A stretch of DNA of 64,000 bases from Haliea sp963974125 (GCA_963974125.1 CAXBCH010000023.1:5967-69966), one strand, 5' to 3'. Shown: positions 1-8,811, numbered from the stretch's first letter. Notes: generated by a model not told the origin, from the sequence alone. Numbers and translations: made by a program.

Positions 1-221
1 ATGATCAGATAGCCGATCGCCCAGACAATGGTGATCACAAACATATAGAACCACCAGGCCGGCAGGGGATTGTCGTACTCCTCGATACCATCGTGGGCGT
101 GGCCGGTTGTCCTGTCGGTGGTCCCTTCGCCGCGCTTGCGGTTCGCCAGCAGGATCCAGGTGATCCCGACAAAGGTGATGACGGTCAGGATGATGACCCA
201 CCAGCTCCAGAAACTAGTCAT
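1..221 (-). CDS. ccoP: cbb3 cytochrome c oxidase subunit III (CcoP), N-terminal part only
   Basis: The window edge cuts this gene, leaving about 73 N-terminal codons. The ATG at 221 overlaps the ccoQ stop codon by 8 bases. The visible protein starts MTSFWSWWVIILTVITF, a first membrane helix, then has a polar stretch containing the motif DGIEEYDNPLPAWW and a second helix (FYMFVITIVWAIGYL). The DGIxExDNPLPxWW motif is characteristic of CcoP just before its second helix. The family's two c-type haem domains would lie beyond position 1. CcoP is the dihaem subunit that passes electrons to the CcoO/CcoN core of the high-affinity oxidase in the inner membrane. Confidence 0.9.
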   Translation of the reverse strand, partial: MTSFWSWWVIILTVITFVGITWILLANRKRGEGTTDRTTGHAHDGIEEYDNPLPAWWFYMFVITIVWAIGYLI

Positions 222-396
222 TGTTCTTTGCCTCCTCCTGCTTGGTACGTTGACTCAGTTCCTCATCTGCGAAGGGCAGGTTGGCGGCCTCGTCAAAGGA
301 TTTCTTGCGCTTGCTGCTCCAGGCCCAGATACAGAGGCCGATGAACGCGAAGAACAGCAGCGCCGTGCTGATTCCTCTCAGATCATTGATGTCCAT
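214..396 (-). CDS. ccoQ: cbb3 oxidase small subunit CcoQ
   Basis: This 60-residue protein has one membrane helix near residues 9-28 (STALLFFAFIGLCIWAWSS) followed by a basic then acidic tail. Size, topology and position between ccoO and ccoP fit CcoQ, which stabilises the cbb3 complex and is poorly conserved in sequence. It starts 3 bases after the ccoO stop and overlaps ccoP, so translation of the three is probably coupled. Identification rests mostly on context. Confidence 0.88.
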   Translation of the reverse strand: MDINDLRGISTALLFFAFIGLCIWAWSSKRKKSFDEAANLPFADEELSQRTKQEEAKNND

Positions 397-399
397 TGG

Positions 400-1008
400 T
401 CAGCGCCTCGTCTGCAGGAGGGTGCCCAATTGCTGGAGATAGGCGACCAGGGCGTCGATCTCCAGCTTGCCTTCCACCGCGCTGGCGGCGCCGGCGATAT
501 CCTCATCGGTGTAGGGAACTCCAACCCTGCGCAGCGCCGTCATTTTCCTGGGGGTGCGTTCGCTGTTGATCTCGTTGTCGAACAGCCAGGGGTAGGCGGG
601 CATGTTGGACTCAGGGACCACATCCCGGGGGTTGTACATGTGGGCACGGTGCCAGTCGTCGCTGTAGCGCTGCCCCACGCGGGCCAGGTCCGGGCCGGTG
701 CGCTTGGAGCCCCACAGGAAGGGGTGATCGTAGACGAACTCGCCGGCAACGGAGTAGTGGCCGTAGCGCTCGGTTTCGGCGCGCAAGGGGCGGATCATCT
801 GCGAGTGGCAGTTGTTGCAACCCTCGCGGACGTAGATGTCCCGTCCTTCCAGTTCCAGGGCGGGCAGCGGCTTGAGACCGGCAATGGGCTCGTTGACCTG
901 CTTGCCGAACATCAGCGGAACCAGTTCCACCAGGGTGCCAAAGCTGATGGCAACGATGATCAGGATGATCATCAAGCCAACGTTTTTCTCTACGACTTCA
1001 TGCTTCAT
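400..1008 (-). CDS. ccoO: cbb3 cytochrome c oxidase subunit II (CcoO), monohaem
   Basis: A 202-residue membrane-anchored c-type cytochrome. An N-terminal helix (residues about 10-32, VGLMIILIIVAISFGTLVEL) anchors the protein, and the haem c motif CNNCH lies at residues 64-68 in the family-typical context GCNNCHSQMIRPL. A distal methionine ligand is likely in the ESNMPAYPWL segment. The length matches the family. CcoO passes electrons from CcoP to the CcoN haem/copper centre. Its ATG overlaps the ccoN stop (ATGA), so the two are translationally coupled. Confidence 0.97.
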   Translation of the reverse strand: MKHEVVEKNVGLMIILIIVAISFGTLVELVPLMFGKQVNEPIAGLKPLPALELEGRDIYVREGCNNCHSQMIRPLRAETERYGHYSVAGEFVYDHPFLWGSKRTGPDLARVGQRYSDDWHRAHMYNPRDVVPESNMPAYPWLFDNEINSERTPRKMTALRRVGVPYTDEDIAGAASAVEGKLEIDALVAYLQQLGTLLQTRR

Positions 1009-2453
1009 GCGTGACTCCCCTGTGCCGCGCCCGCCGGAAGCGCCTGCTCGGCAACATCCTTGCGTGTGGTCATGTAAACGTTGTAGGCCATCACCAGCAT
1101 GCCGGCAAAGAAGATGGCGCCACCGGCCAGCCGCACCAGATAGCCCGGATGGCTCGCCACCAGGGACTCGACAAAGGTGTAGGTCAGGGTGCCGTCCTCA
1201 TTGTAGGCGCGCCACATCAGGCCCTGCAGGATGCCGTTGACCCACATGGAGGCGATGTACATCACGGTGCCAATGGTCGACATCCAGAAGTGGACATTGA
1301 TGAGCTCGATGCTGTACATGCGGCTCTTGCCAAACAGTATCGGGATCAGGTGGTAGATACAGCCAATGGAGATCATGGCGACCCAGCCCAGGGCCCCGGA
1401 GTGCACGTGGCCGATGGTCCAGTCCGTGTAGTGCGAGAGCGCGTTCACGGTCTTGATGGACATCATCGGGCCTTCGAAGGTGGACATGCCGTAGAAGGAC
1501 AGGCTGACCACCATGAAGCGCAGGATCGGGTCGGTGCGCAGTTTGTGCCAGGCACCGGAGAGCGTCATCATGCCGTTGATCATGCCGCCCCAGGAGGGTG
1601 CCAGCAGAATAATGGACATCACCATGCCCAGGCTCTGGGCCCAGTCGGGCAGGGCAGTGTAGTGCAGGTGGTGGGGGCCGGCCCAGATGTAGACGGCGAC
1701 CAGGGCCCAGAAGTGCACAATACTGAGGCGATAGGAATAGATGGGGCGTTCCGCCTGCTTGGGCACGAAGTAGTACATCATCCCCAGGAAGCCCGCGGTG
1801 AGGAAGAACCCGACCGCGTTGTGGCCGTACCACCATTGCACCATGGCATCGACAGTGCCGGCGTAGGCCGAGTAGGACTTGGTCATGTCTACCGGCATCG
1901 ATGCACTGTTGATGATGTGCAGCACCGCGACCGTGACGATAAAGCCGCCAAAGAACCAGTTGGCCACGTAGATGTGGCTGACCTTGCGCTTGACGATGGT
2001 GCCGAAGAACACGATGGCGTAGGAGACCCAGACCACCGCGATAAGAATGTCAATCGGCCACTCCAGCTCGGCGTACTCCTTGGAGGAAGTCAGTCCCAGT
2101 GGCAGGGTGACCGCCGCCGCCACGATCACCGCCTGCCAGCCCCAGAAGGTGAAGGCGGCCAGCTTGTCGGATATCAGGCGCGCCTGGGTGGTACGCTGGA
2201 CGACATAGTAGGAGGTGGCGAACAGGGCACTGCCACCAAAGGCGAAGATCACCGCGTTGGTATGCAGTGGCCGCAGTCGCCCGAAGCTGGTCCAGGGCAG
2301 GTCGAAGTTCAGGGCTGGCCAGGCCAGCTGGGCGGCGATCAGCACGCCGACCAGCATGCCGACGATACCCCATACCACCGTCATGATGGCAAATTGGCGC
2401 ACGACCTTGTAGTTGTAGGTCGGATGCTCCAGCGCAGCGTTGAGTTCACTCAT
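1005..2453 (-). CDS. ccoN: cbb3 cytochrome c oxidase subunit I (CcoN), catalytic
   Basis: A 482-residue polytopic protein with about 12 helices, the normal size for CcoN. Haem and copper ligand segments are visible: LHTNAVIFAFGGSALFATSY (low-spin haem His), WWYGHNAVGFFLTAGFLGMM (CuB His and the cross-linked Tyr region), AGPHHLHYTALPDWAQ (the His-His pair) and TDWTIGHVHSGALGWV (His pair). It reduces oxygen to water at a high-spin haem b3/CuB site and pumps protons, with high oxygen affinity. It is the second gene of a leftward operon after the Yip1-like gene, with a 51-base gap between them. Confidence 0.97.
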   Translation of the reverse strand: MSELNAALEHPTYNYKVVRQFAIMTVVWGIVGMLVGVLIAAQLAWPALNFDLPWTSFGRLRPLHTNAVIFAFGGSALFATSYYVVQRTTQARLISDKLAAFTFWGWQAVIVAAAVTLPLGLTSSKEYAELEWPIDILIAVVWVSYAIVFFGTIVKRKVSHIYVANWFFGGFIVTVAVLHIINSASMPVDMTKSYSAYAGTVDAMVQWWYGHNAVGFFLTAGFLGMMYYFVPKQAERPIYSYRLSIVHFWALVAVYIWAGPHHLHYTALPDWAQSLGMVMSIILLAPSWGGMINGMMTLSGAWHKLRTDPILRFMVVSLSFYGMSTFEGPMMSIKTVNALSHYTDWTIGHVHSGALGWVAMISIGCIYHLIPILFGKSRMYSIELINVHFWMSTIGTVMYIASMWVNGILQGLMWRAYNEDGTLTYTFVESLVASHPGYLVRLAGGAIFFAGMLVMAYNVYMTTRKDVAEQALPAGAAQGSHA

Positions 2454-2504
2454 GGTTTGGTTCCACTATCGAAGAAGGTGGGCTCAGGCCCGATCCAGGG
2501 TTGT

Positions 2505-3107
2505 TCAGACGTCAGTGAAGGCAGGCCCCGCGCCCAAATCCCAGAGGAAAACGGTGGTTACCATCAGGGATACGAGAATCACCAGGCCGACACCGACCAC
2601 CGCGGATGAGAACAGGAAGCCGCGCTCCTCGGGTATGTTGGTCATGACCGGAATCCCCAGGTACAGCAGGTACACCGACCAGCTGACCGCGATTACCGCC
2701 AGCAGCATGTCCACCCACAGCAGGGGATAAAAGCCGGCAAGGCCGAACACGAACAGGGGGGTTGCCGCCAGGCTCGCGATCACGATGCCCTTGGCAAAGG
2801 TGGTCTCGGCGCCGTAGGTCTCGGCCATCCAGTGAATGAAATAGCCAACGGCCACCACGCAGCCGACCATGGCAAAGTAGAACAGGATGCACAGTTGCAG
2901 GGCGCTGTCGACGGTCAGCCTGATGGCTGGCCCGTCACCGACCGTCCAGCCCACGCGGCTGGTGCCGAAGTACCAGGCGACAGCGGGCAGCAGCGCCATA
3001 ACGCAGGGATAGAGGATCAGGATATTGATCGAGCGGGCGGGCAGTTCGGCCACACTGCGCCACTGCGCATGGGGCTTCACCAATAGGCCTAGAGTGTGCT
3101 GAATCAT
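2505..3107 (-). CDS. Yip1-family (PF04893-like) inner-membrane protein leading the cco operon
   Basis: A predicted 200-residue protein with five hydrophobic segments. It begins MIQHTLGLLVKPHAQWRSVA, the usual opening of bacterial Yip1-domain proteins, in which a Pro/His-Trp segment precedes the first helix. I chose the ATG at 3107 over the one at 3146 because family members begin at this point and the upstream residues are not hydrophobic. The molecular role is unknown. It lies first in the transcription unit, directly downstream of the Fnr box and ahead of ccoN, so it should be induced along with the oxidase. A link to oxidase assembly or to membrane adaptation at low oxygen is inference only. 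Confidence 0.8.
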   Translation of the reverse strand: MIQHTLGLLVKPHAQWRSVAELPARSINILILYPCVMALLPAVAWYFGTSRVGWTVGDGPAIRLTVDSALQLCILFYFAMVGCVVAVGYFIHWMAETYGAETTFAKGIVIASLAATPLFVFGLAGFYPLLWVDMLLAVIAVSWSVYLLYLGIPVMTNIPEERGFLFSSAVVGVGLVILVSLMVTTVFLWDLGAGPAFTDV

Positions 3108-3144
3108 GTTGTTTTTCTCTCCCCAAGAGTTCATTGTGCGTGGC

Positions 3145-3193
3145 ACGGGCGCATTCTAACGGTCTGCTTTGCCAGCGCCTTGATGCAGATCAA
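3145..3193 (-). promoter_or_regulatory. Fnr/Anr-dependent class II promoter for the yip1-ccoNOQP operon
   Basis: The bases at 3180-3193 read TTGAT-GCAG-ATCAA, a perfect match to the Fnr/Anr consensus TTGAT-N4-ATCAA. On the minus strand a TAGAAT -10 hexamer lies at 3158-3153. This puts the box centre about 41 bases upstream of the expected start site near 3145, the spacing of class II Fnr activation, and about 80 bases upstream of the Yip1-like ATG. There is no good -35 hexamer, as expected for an activator-dependent promoter. The fnr-like gene lies immediately upstream. Confidence 0.85.
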
Positions 3194-3223
3194 GAGAGGC
3201 AGAGGGGCGCCCCCGGCCACCGG

Positions 3224-3982
3224 TCATGCCGCGATGTTCGCCGCCAGCTGCAGGGCCTCCTGGTCCAGAATTTCGATTTCCTTGTTGTCGACCCGCAGAA
3301 TGCCGCTTTTCTGCAGCCGGCTGAATACCCGGCTGATGGTCTCGACGGTCAGCCCGAGGTAGTTGCCGATATCCACCCGCGACATGGGCAGTCGGAACTG
3401 GCTTGCACTCAGATGGCGGCGCGCGTTGCGCCGGGAAATGCTCAGCAGCAGGGTGGCTACGCGCTCATCGGCCGAATTCTTGCTCAGCAGGGTGATCAAC
3501 AGTTGATCCTCGGTTATCTCACGGCTCATGAGCTGGAACAGGTGCCTTTGCAGGCCGGGCATGAGGGCGCTGAGCTTTTCCAGGGAATCGAAGGGAATCG
3601 CGCAGATGGCCGAGGTTTCCAGTGCCCGTGCCGATGAAGCATGGGCGTTGTCGCTGATGCCGTCCATACCCAGGACTTCGCCGGGGAAGTAGAAGCCGGT
3701 AACCTGCTCGCGGCCATCGCTGGTGGTCCGGTAGGCTTTCATGGCACCGGAGCGCACCGCGTAGATGGATTGGAAGGGTCCGCCCTCGTGGTAGAGGAGC
3801 TCATTCCTCTGCAGCGGTTTGCTGCGCTGGATGATGTTTTCCAGGTGCTCCAGGTCGGCGCTGTTCAGCGCCAGCGGTAGACAGATCCGGCTCAGCCGGC
3901 AGGTGTCGCAGCTGACTTTGTACTCGTGGTTACACGATCGGAAGGGCTCGGTTTCGCTGACGTTTTGCAGGTGCACTGACAT
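3224..3982 (-). CDS. fnr: Fnr/Anr-family oxygen-sensing transcriptional regulator
   Basis: A 252-residue CRP/Fnr-family regulator. Four N-terminal cysteines are visible (17, 25, 28 and 34 from the chosen start). The C-x2-C-x5-C part (CDTCRLSRIC) plus a distal Cys at 127 (TSAICAIPF) is the arrangement that binds the oxygen-labile 4Fe-4S cluster in Fnr. The recognition helix reads VETISRVFSRLQ, with the Glu-Ser-Arg triad that reads TTGAT. The start at 3982 (MSVHLQNV) is preferred to 4042 because the longer version adds an atypical leader. A perfect Fnr box lies 30 bases beyond its stop and faces the oxidase operon. Confidence 0.95.
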   Translation of the reverse strand: MSVHLQNVSETEPFRSCNHEYKVSCDTCRLSRICLPLALNSADLEHLENIIQRSKPLQRNELLYHEGGPFQSIYAVRSGAMKAYRTTSDGREQVTGFYFPGEVLGMDGISDNAHASSARALETSAICAIPFDSLEKLSALMPGLQRHLFQLMSREITEDQLLITLLSKNSADERVATLLLSISRRNARRHLSASQFRLPMSRVDIGNYLGLTVETISRVFSRLQKSGILRVDNKEIEILDQEALQLAANIAA

Positions 3983-4070
3983 GACGTCCCCCTGGACAAA
4001 TGCATGGCCCAGAGTATAGAGCATTTGATAGGCAGCCTGCACCTGCGGCGATCAGGTCCGGGCCGGGGTT

Positions 4071-5270
4071 TCAACCCAGTGAGGCGACACTTTTCAGCAC
4101 CAGCCGCACCAGCTCGGCCTGACGGGAGACGCCGGTCTTGGCAAAGATCGACTTCAGCTGGGCGCGGGCGGTATGCGGGGAAATGTTCTGGGCCTCGGAC
4201 ACCTCGGCCAGGCTGAGGCCCCGGGACAGGAGGATGGCCAGGTTGGCCTCGGCCGGAGTCAGGTCGAAGAGCTGCCCAAGGGTGCCCTGGGACGCGGTTT
4301 CGTTGAGTTCCGGGTCGGAGATGAACACTGCCACACAGGGGCTGGACTGACCTTCCCCCCACTCGGGAACGGGCACCGGCCGCAGTACCAGCCCGAGTTG
4401 GGAATGGCCGCCGCTTCGGGGGACACGCAGGGCCCGCACCACCGAGGTTTCGCCTCGATGCTGGGCCTTGATGATGGTCTCCAGGGCAGTCTGCAGTTCC
4501 CGGTTCTTGTCGCGATTGTCGATGACCAGGTGTTGTCCACGTACGCTGAGCCCGTTGCCTTCGTCCAGCAGCGCCCGGGCGATGGTATTGGTACTGAGGA
4601 TGCGCCCCTGTTCATCCAGCACAATAGTGGCCACCGCCAGCTGCTCCACGGCACCGGCGTACAGGTTGCGCTCCGACACGGTGCGGCTGAGGGTGGCATA
4701 CAGCTGTATCGACAGGCGCAGGTGGGGCGCAATACGGGCCAGCAGGTTGCGCTCGTCGGCGCTGAAACGGGGCTCATTGCGGCGCCGGGAGAAGCGCAGG
4801 CGGGCCAGCATGCCGCCGGGTTCGACCGTATCAAGACCCAGGATCCGGAACAGTCCTGCCGACTCCAGGTAGTGTTCATAGTAGTCAGAGGCCACCAATT
4901 CCTCGTCGCTGAGGATGTCTTCCAGCGCCACCACGCGATCTGGCGGCAGATTGACGAAAGGATCCAGGGAGAAGAACTGCTCGCGGTAGGCGGTTACCTC
5001 CCAATCCGGGGGGCCGTCGAGCTCCCCGGGTCGGGTATCTTTGCTGCGGGGGCGAACGCTGTTGAGGATAACGCCCCGGTCATCTTCTGCCGGAGGTCGC
5101 AGCACCAGGGAGACGACGTGACAATCAATCAACTCGCGCAGCGCTGGCAGGGCCGAAGCCCAGGGCTGGCTTTCCAGGGGGCCGCGATAGAGAGTCGCGA
5201 TCAGTTCATCGTAGGCCGCCGGAATCGCAGCCAGTGTAGCGGGGGTCAGGCCGGGCCCGGGCTGTTTCAC
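4071..5270 (-). CDS. LuxR-type (GerE HTH) transcriptional regulator with a putative sensor region
   Basis: A 399-residue protein ending in a LuxR/GerE helix-turn-helix at about residues 330-395 (FDLTPAEANLAILLSRGLSL ... SPHTARAQLKSIFAKTGV). The middle, around residues 205-290, resembles a PAS-like domain of the kind in many HTH regulators of this architecture (ATIVLDEQGRILSTN); the N-terminal 200 residues are not recognised. There is no receiver domain, so this is not a classical response regulator. The ATG overlaps the stop of the upstream GGDEF/EAL gene (ATGA), implying one transcription unit. Ligand and targets are unknown. Confidence 0.85.
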   Translation of the reverse strand: MKQPGPGLTPATLAAIPAAYDELIATLYRGPLESQPWASALPALRELIDCHVVSLVLRPPAEDDRGVILNSVRPRSKDTRPGELDGPPDWEVTAYREQFFSLDPFVNLPPDRVVALEDILSDEELVASDYYEHYLESAGLFRILGLDTVEPGGMLARLRFSRRRNEPRFSADERNLLARIAPHLRLSIQLYATLSRTVSERNLYAGAVEQLAVATIVLDEQGRILSTNTIARALLDEGNGLSVRGQHLVIDNRDKNRELQTALETIIKAQHRGETSVVRALRVPRSGGHSQLGLVLRPVPVPEWGEGQSSPCVAVFISDPELNETASQGTLGQLFDLTPAEANLAILLSRGLSLAEVSEAQNISPHTARAQLKSIFAKTGVSRQAELVRLVLKSVASLG

Positions 5271-8200
5271 TTTTCTATGCTCGAGAGGTCAAGCGCCACT
5301 TCTGCCAGTGGTTTCGGTCGTCCGATCCCCCAGCCCTGCAGGTAATCGACACCGATTTCCTGCAGCTTTTCTATGATGGCCTCGTTTTCCACTGATTCGG
5401 CGATGGTTTCCTGGCCGAGGAAGTGGGCCAGGTCATTGATCGATCGCGCCATCGCGTAGTCATTGCGATTTTCGTGGATGTTGGTGATGAAGCTGCCGTC
5501 GATCTTGACGTAGTCCACCGGCAACTCACGCAGGTAGTTGTGGCTGGCAAGGCCGGTACCGAAGTCGTCGATCGAGAACTTGCAGCCAATGTTGCGGAAG
5601 GCGCGCACGAAATCCGCCGCCTTGATCATGTTGGATATGGTGCCGGTCTCGGTGATTTCGAAACAAAGGCGATTGGTGCCCACGCCGAATTCGGAGATCT
5701 GCTCGAACAGGTAGTCGAGGAACGCATCGTCGGTGACGCTGGCACCGGACAGGTTGATGGCGAGGTTGGGCACCACTTTCTGGGCGTCCATCAGCGAGCT
5801 GATCCAGCGAAAGGCTTCCCGTACTACCCAGCGATCTACCAGGGTCATGAAACCATAGCGCTCCGCGGAGTCTATAAAGGCCTGGGGAGAACTCAGGTTG
5901 CCGTGCTTGTCGCGCACCGCCAGCAGCAGTTCGTAGTGCCTGGTGGTGGACATGTTGCCGGCGACGGCGGTCTTGGCAATGGGTTGAGCGCGCAGGACGA
6001 AGCGTTCGCTCTCCAGCGCCTCCTCCAGTGCCTGCCGCGACCGGCGCTGTTCCTGTCGGTAGCTGCGCACGACATCCTCGCTGTCGCGATACTGCTCCAC
6101 CCGGTTGCGGCCGTTTTGCTTGGCCAGTTGCATGGCGGCCTGGGCGTTGGCCATGACCTGATCGACATCGGGGCTGTAGTCCAGAATCGGGGCGATACCG
6201 ACGGAGACGGTAAAGCCGACTTTTTCGCCTTCGATTTCCACGCTGCCGGTGGCGATGTCGCTGCGGATCCGTTCAGCGATCGCCTGGGCCTGCTCCAGGT
6301 CCCGGTCTACCAGCAGTACCGCGAATTCATCCTCGCCGAGGCGGGCCGAGGAAATTTTCTTGCCGTGCAGCTGCGCCAGCAGTCGGGAGAATTCCAGTAA
6401 GACCTGGTCGCCGCTGATGCGGTCATAGATCTTGTTGACCAGGTTGAACTTGTCGATATTGAGCCACAGCATGGCATGCTGGGACTGGTGTTGCTGGGCG
6501 TGGCGCAGGGTTCGGCCCAATTGCTCGACAAAGGTCTCGCGATTGATCAGGCGGGTGAGGGAGTCGTGGTTGCGGGCAAAGCTCAGGGTACGCTGCACAT
6601 TCTCCAGCGTGCCGTACATGCTCTGGTCGACCACTGACAACGTGTCCGCTGGCGCCGGCAATTGCGCGCCACGACTGAGCTGGCGTGCCAGCTGAATCTT
6701 GTCGAGTTCAGCCACCTTCTGGCCGCGCTCGTTGACAAACAGGAAGCGCTCGTGATCATCGCTGATCCAGGCCAGTTGCATGCGGTGCCGCTGCCCTTCC
6801 TGGTCGCGGTAGTTGAGCCAATTGCCCGTTTCCAGCTCTTCCACCCGGCGTACCCAGCGCCGCAGGCGCAGGGTCTTGTCGATGCGCTGGCGCCGGGCGT
6901 CAGTGTCGGCGCCCGCTTTGGCGGTCCGCGGGCGATTGTCCGCAGCCACTGCCACCGGAGCCTCGCCGGCGAAGACGGCGCGCAGCTCGTCCAACACCGC
7001 CTGGATGGATACATTGCCGGGCAGGGCCGCGCCAACCTGCTGTTCGATCAGGTCGATGAAGGGCTCGGCCTCGAGGCTGCGCTCGACGACAAGATCCTCA
7101 TCGACCTCGTCCCGCTGTTGCTGCACCAGCCAGGTGGCAAGCAGATCCAGGGTTCGCAGGTGCTCCTGCCACTCGGGGCTGTCGGGCCCCTGCTTGATAT
7201 GGGTGAGCACCATCAAATCGCGCCAGCCGTTGTCAATCAGGTCCAGCAGGACCTGCGGCACATCCGACTCGGGCAAGGTGGCGTGCACGACAGCGTCTAC
7301 CGCGCTGCGGGCGCTGCCCAGTTTCTCCTTGCCTTCCTGGGCCTTTACCACCCGCTCGATGTTGCGCGCGTGGGCCTGGGCCTGCTGCTGGACCAGCCTC
7401 TCTACCGCGGCGAGCGCCTCGTCGAACACTCCCGTGTCGCGATCATAGTTGGTGACAATGTTGTCGATGATTGTCTCGACCCTGCTCTCCAGCATGCGGT
7501 TGGGGAAGTTCGCCGAGCTGGTCAGCACGGCCAGCTTGTCGACGAGGCTGCGGGCAGGATGTGCCGGGTCGAGGAAGAAGTGGGGCTCCAGCAGGGCCAG
7601 CCGCGCCAGCGGAATCTGCAGATTGCCCAGAGCGGGCTTCAGGTCCGTACTGACATCCAGCTGCGACTGGATGGTGCCGAACAGGCTGTCAACCATCTCC
7701 AGCTGGTTGCGGTTCTCGACGCTGAGAGCGTTGCCGGCCCCCAGGCCCTGTGCTTCCCCCGCCTGGGCGACGAGGTAGTCGGCGATGGAGCCGGCACGCT
7801 GGATTTGCTGCAGGGCCTCGCCGCTCTGCTGCAGGCGCGCCAGGGCGTCGACCACGATCTGGGCATCTGCTACCGGCCCGGTGCTGGTCGTTGCCGGGCC
7901 TCCCTCGGCTTCACGCTTGAAATTCAGGGCGTTGATCACGGAGCTGTAGAGTTGCTGTGGGCGTGACAGGGACGCGCTGTCACCAGCCGGGCCGCCGGCC
8001 GCCATGGTGGCGGGCTGCTCCTGCGATTTCGGGGGCGGGCGCCGCAGTGGCCGGTGGTGGGAGGTCACCGGTTTTTTCAACAGTGAACCGTGAGCGCGTA
8101 TCTCGGTTTCCAGTTCCGGCTTTACCCCCGCGCTCTCAAGATGGTTGTTCAGCGTCGCGAAGAATTCGTCCAGCCGGCGGATGAAGTGGGATATAAAAAA

Positions 8201-8725
8201 ATCGTAAATCCTGGGAGACAGCTTTTGTGGCACCCGGAATGCGTCGAGCACCTGCTGCAGGGCGCGGCACAGTTGTGCGACATGCTCGGGCAGGCGCAGG
8301 AGCGCGGGATCTGCGCCCGCCAGTTCTGCCACGCGGATCTGCAGGGCCTCCATGGGCACCCGGTGCAGGTCCTCGCCAACGCTGACCATGCGCTCAATGG
8401 CGAGGAAGTCCTCGAAGTCATTCAGGTCCACCAGATCGAGGGTGCCGCCCTCGTCAATCAGGTCCCACCACTGGTGCAGTTCCGAGGGCGGCGGGGTGAG
8501 GTTGGCGTGAAAGCGCCGGATGTGGTCCAGAAAGGCAGTCACCATGCCCGTGCGCTGCAATTGCAGGATGGCGACGGCCTCCCCAATCGTGCCGTGCCCG
8601 ACCTGGCCGGTTTGCGCTCCCGAAGCACTGCGCTGCAGGTTGTCGCAGAGCTCCTGCAGAAACCCGGTGAACAGGCCCTGAAGCTCGCGCTCGCTGAGTG
8701 CCCGGTAACTGTCCAGCAGGCTCAA
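5267..8725 (-). CDS. DUF1631-GGDEF-EAL protein (probable c-di-GMP phosphodiesterase)
   Basis: A very large protein, 1152 residues from a TTG start at 8725. That start has a strong Shine-Dalgarno (GGAGG, 7 bases upstream); the upstream in-frame codons look non-coding. About residues 1-700 match the DUF1631 family, including a late beta-rich segment. A GGDEF domain follows with the signature degenerated to LGEDEF near residue 795 and no RxxD inhibitory site, so cyclase activity is doubtful. The C-terminal EAL domain keeps the catalytic residues: YELLLAV in place of EAL, NLSGAS, FEITETG, SIDDFGTG, VKIDGSF, AESVENE and YLQGWGIGRP. I infer it hydrolyses c-di-GMP and that DUF1631 senses or docks. 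It is followed by an overlapping LuxR gene. Confidence 0.88.
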   Translation of the reverse strand: MSLLDSYRALSERELQGLFTGFLQELCDNLQRSASGAQTGQVGHGTIGEAVAILQLQRTGMVTAFLDHIRRFHANLTPPPSELHQWWDLIDEGGTLDLVDLNDFEDFLAIERMVSVGEDLHRVPMEALQIRVAELAGADPALLRLPEHVAQLCRALQQVLDAFRVPQKLSPRIYDFFISHFIRRLDEFFATLNNHLESAGVKPELETEIRAHGSLLKKPVTSHHRPLRRPPPKSQEQPATMAAGGPAGDSASLSRPQQLYSSVINALNFKREAEGGPATTSTGPVADAQIVVDALARLQQSGEALQQIQRAGSIADYLVAQAGEAQGLGAGNALSVENRNQLEMVDSLFGTIQSQLDVSTDLKPALGNLQIPLARLALLEPHFFLDPAHPARSLVDKLAVLTSSANFPNRMLESRVETIIDNIVTNYDRDTGVFDEALAAVERLVQQQAQAHARNIERVVKAQEGKEKLGSARSAVDAVVHATLPESDVPQVLLDLIDNGWRDLMVLTHIKQGPDSPEWQEHLRTLDLLATWLVQQQRDEVDEDLVVERSLEAEPFIDLIEQQVGAALPGNVSIQAVLDELRAVFAGEAPVAVAADNRPRTAKAGADTDARRQRIDKTLRLRRWVRRVEELETGNWLNYRDQEGQRHRMQLAWISDDHERFLFVNERGQKVAELDKIQLARQLSRGAQLPAPADTLSVVDQSMYGTLENVQRTLSFARNHDSLTRLINRETFVEQLGRTLRHAQQHQSQHAMLWLNIDKFNLVNKIYDRISGDQVLLEFSRLLAQLHGKKISSARLGEDEFAVLLVDRDLEQAQAIAERIRSDIATGSVEIEGEKVGFTVSVGIAPILDYSPDVDQVMANAQAAMQLAKQNGRNRVEQYRDSEDVVRSYRQEQRRSRQALEEALESERFVLRAQPIAKTAVAGNMSTTRHYELLLAVRDKHGNLSSPQAFIDSAERYGFMTLVDRWVVREAFRWISSLMDAQKVVPNLAINLSGASVTDDAFLDYLFEQISEFGVGTNRLCFEITETGTISNMIKAADFVRAFRNIGCKFSIDDFGTGLASHNYLRELPVDYVKIDGSFITNIHENRNDYAMARSINDLAHFLGQETIAESVENEAIIEKLQEIGVDYLQGWGIGRPKPLAEVALDLSSIEK

Positions 8726-8750
8726 GCGCTTTCCTCCGGTGAAAAAACGC

Positions 8751-8778
8751 AGTATACCGTTCCGGGCGCCGGGCACAA
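8751..8778 (-). promoter_or_regulatory. Possible sigma70 promoter for the DUF1631-GGDEF-EAL gene
   Basis: Reading leftwards, TTGTGC (8778-8773) is followed after 16 bases by TATACT (8756-8751). The -10 matches five of six consensus bases and the -35 three of six. It lies about 25 bases upstream of the TTG start and inside the 86-base gap after the PQQ dehydrogenase gene. This is pattern matching only. Confidence 0.4.
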
Positions 8779-8811
8779 ACCTGGCCGGCCGCCGGGTCCG
8801 TGCTGCTGCGG

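Noticed and set aside
1011..2609. Long rightward open frame of 532 codons opposite ccoN
   Set aside because: It lies fully antisense to a clear gene, has no recognisable motif and a Gly/His/Asp-rich composition typical of the complement of high-GC coding DNA. The same holds for the long frames opposite cofCGH, lepA and relA.
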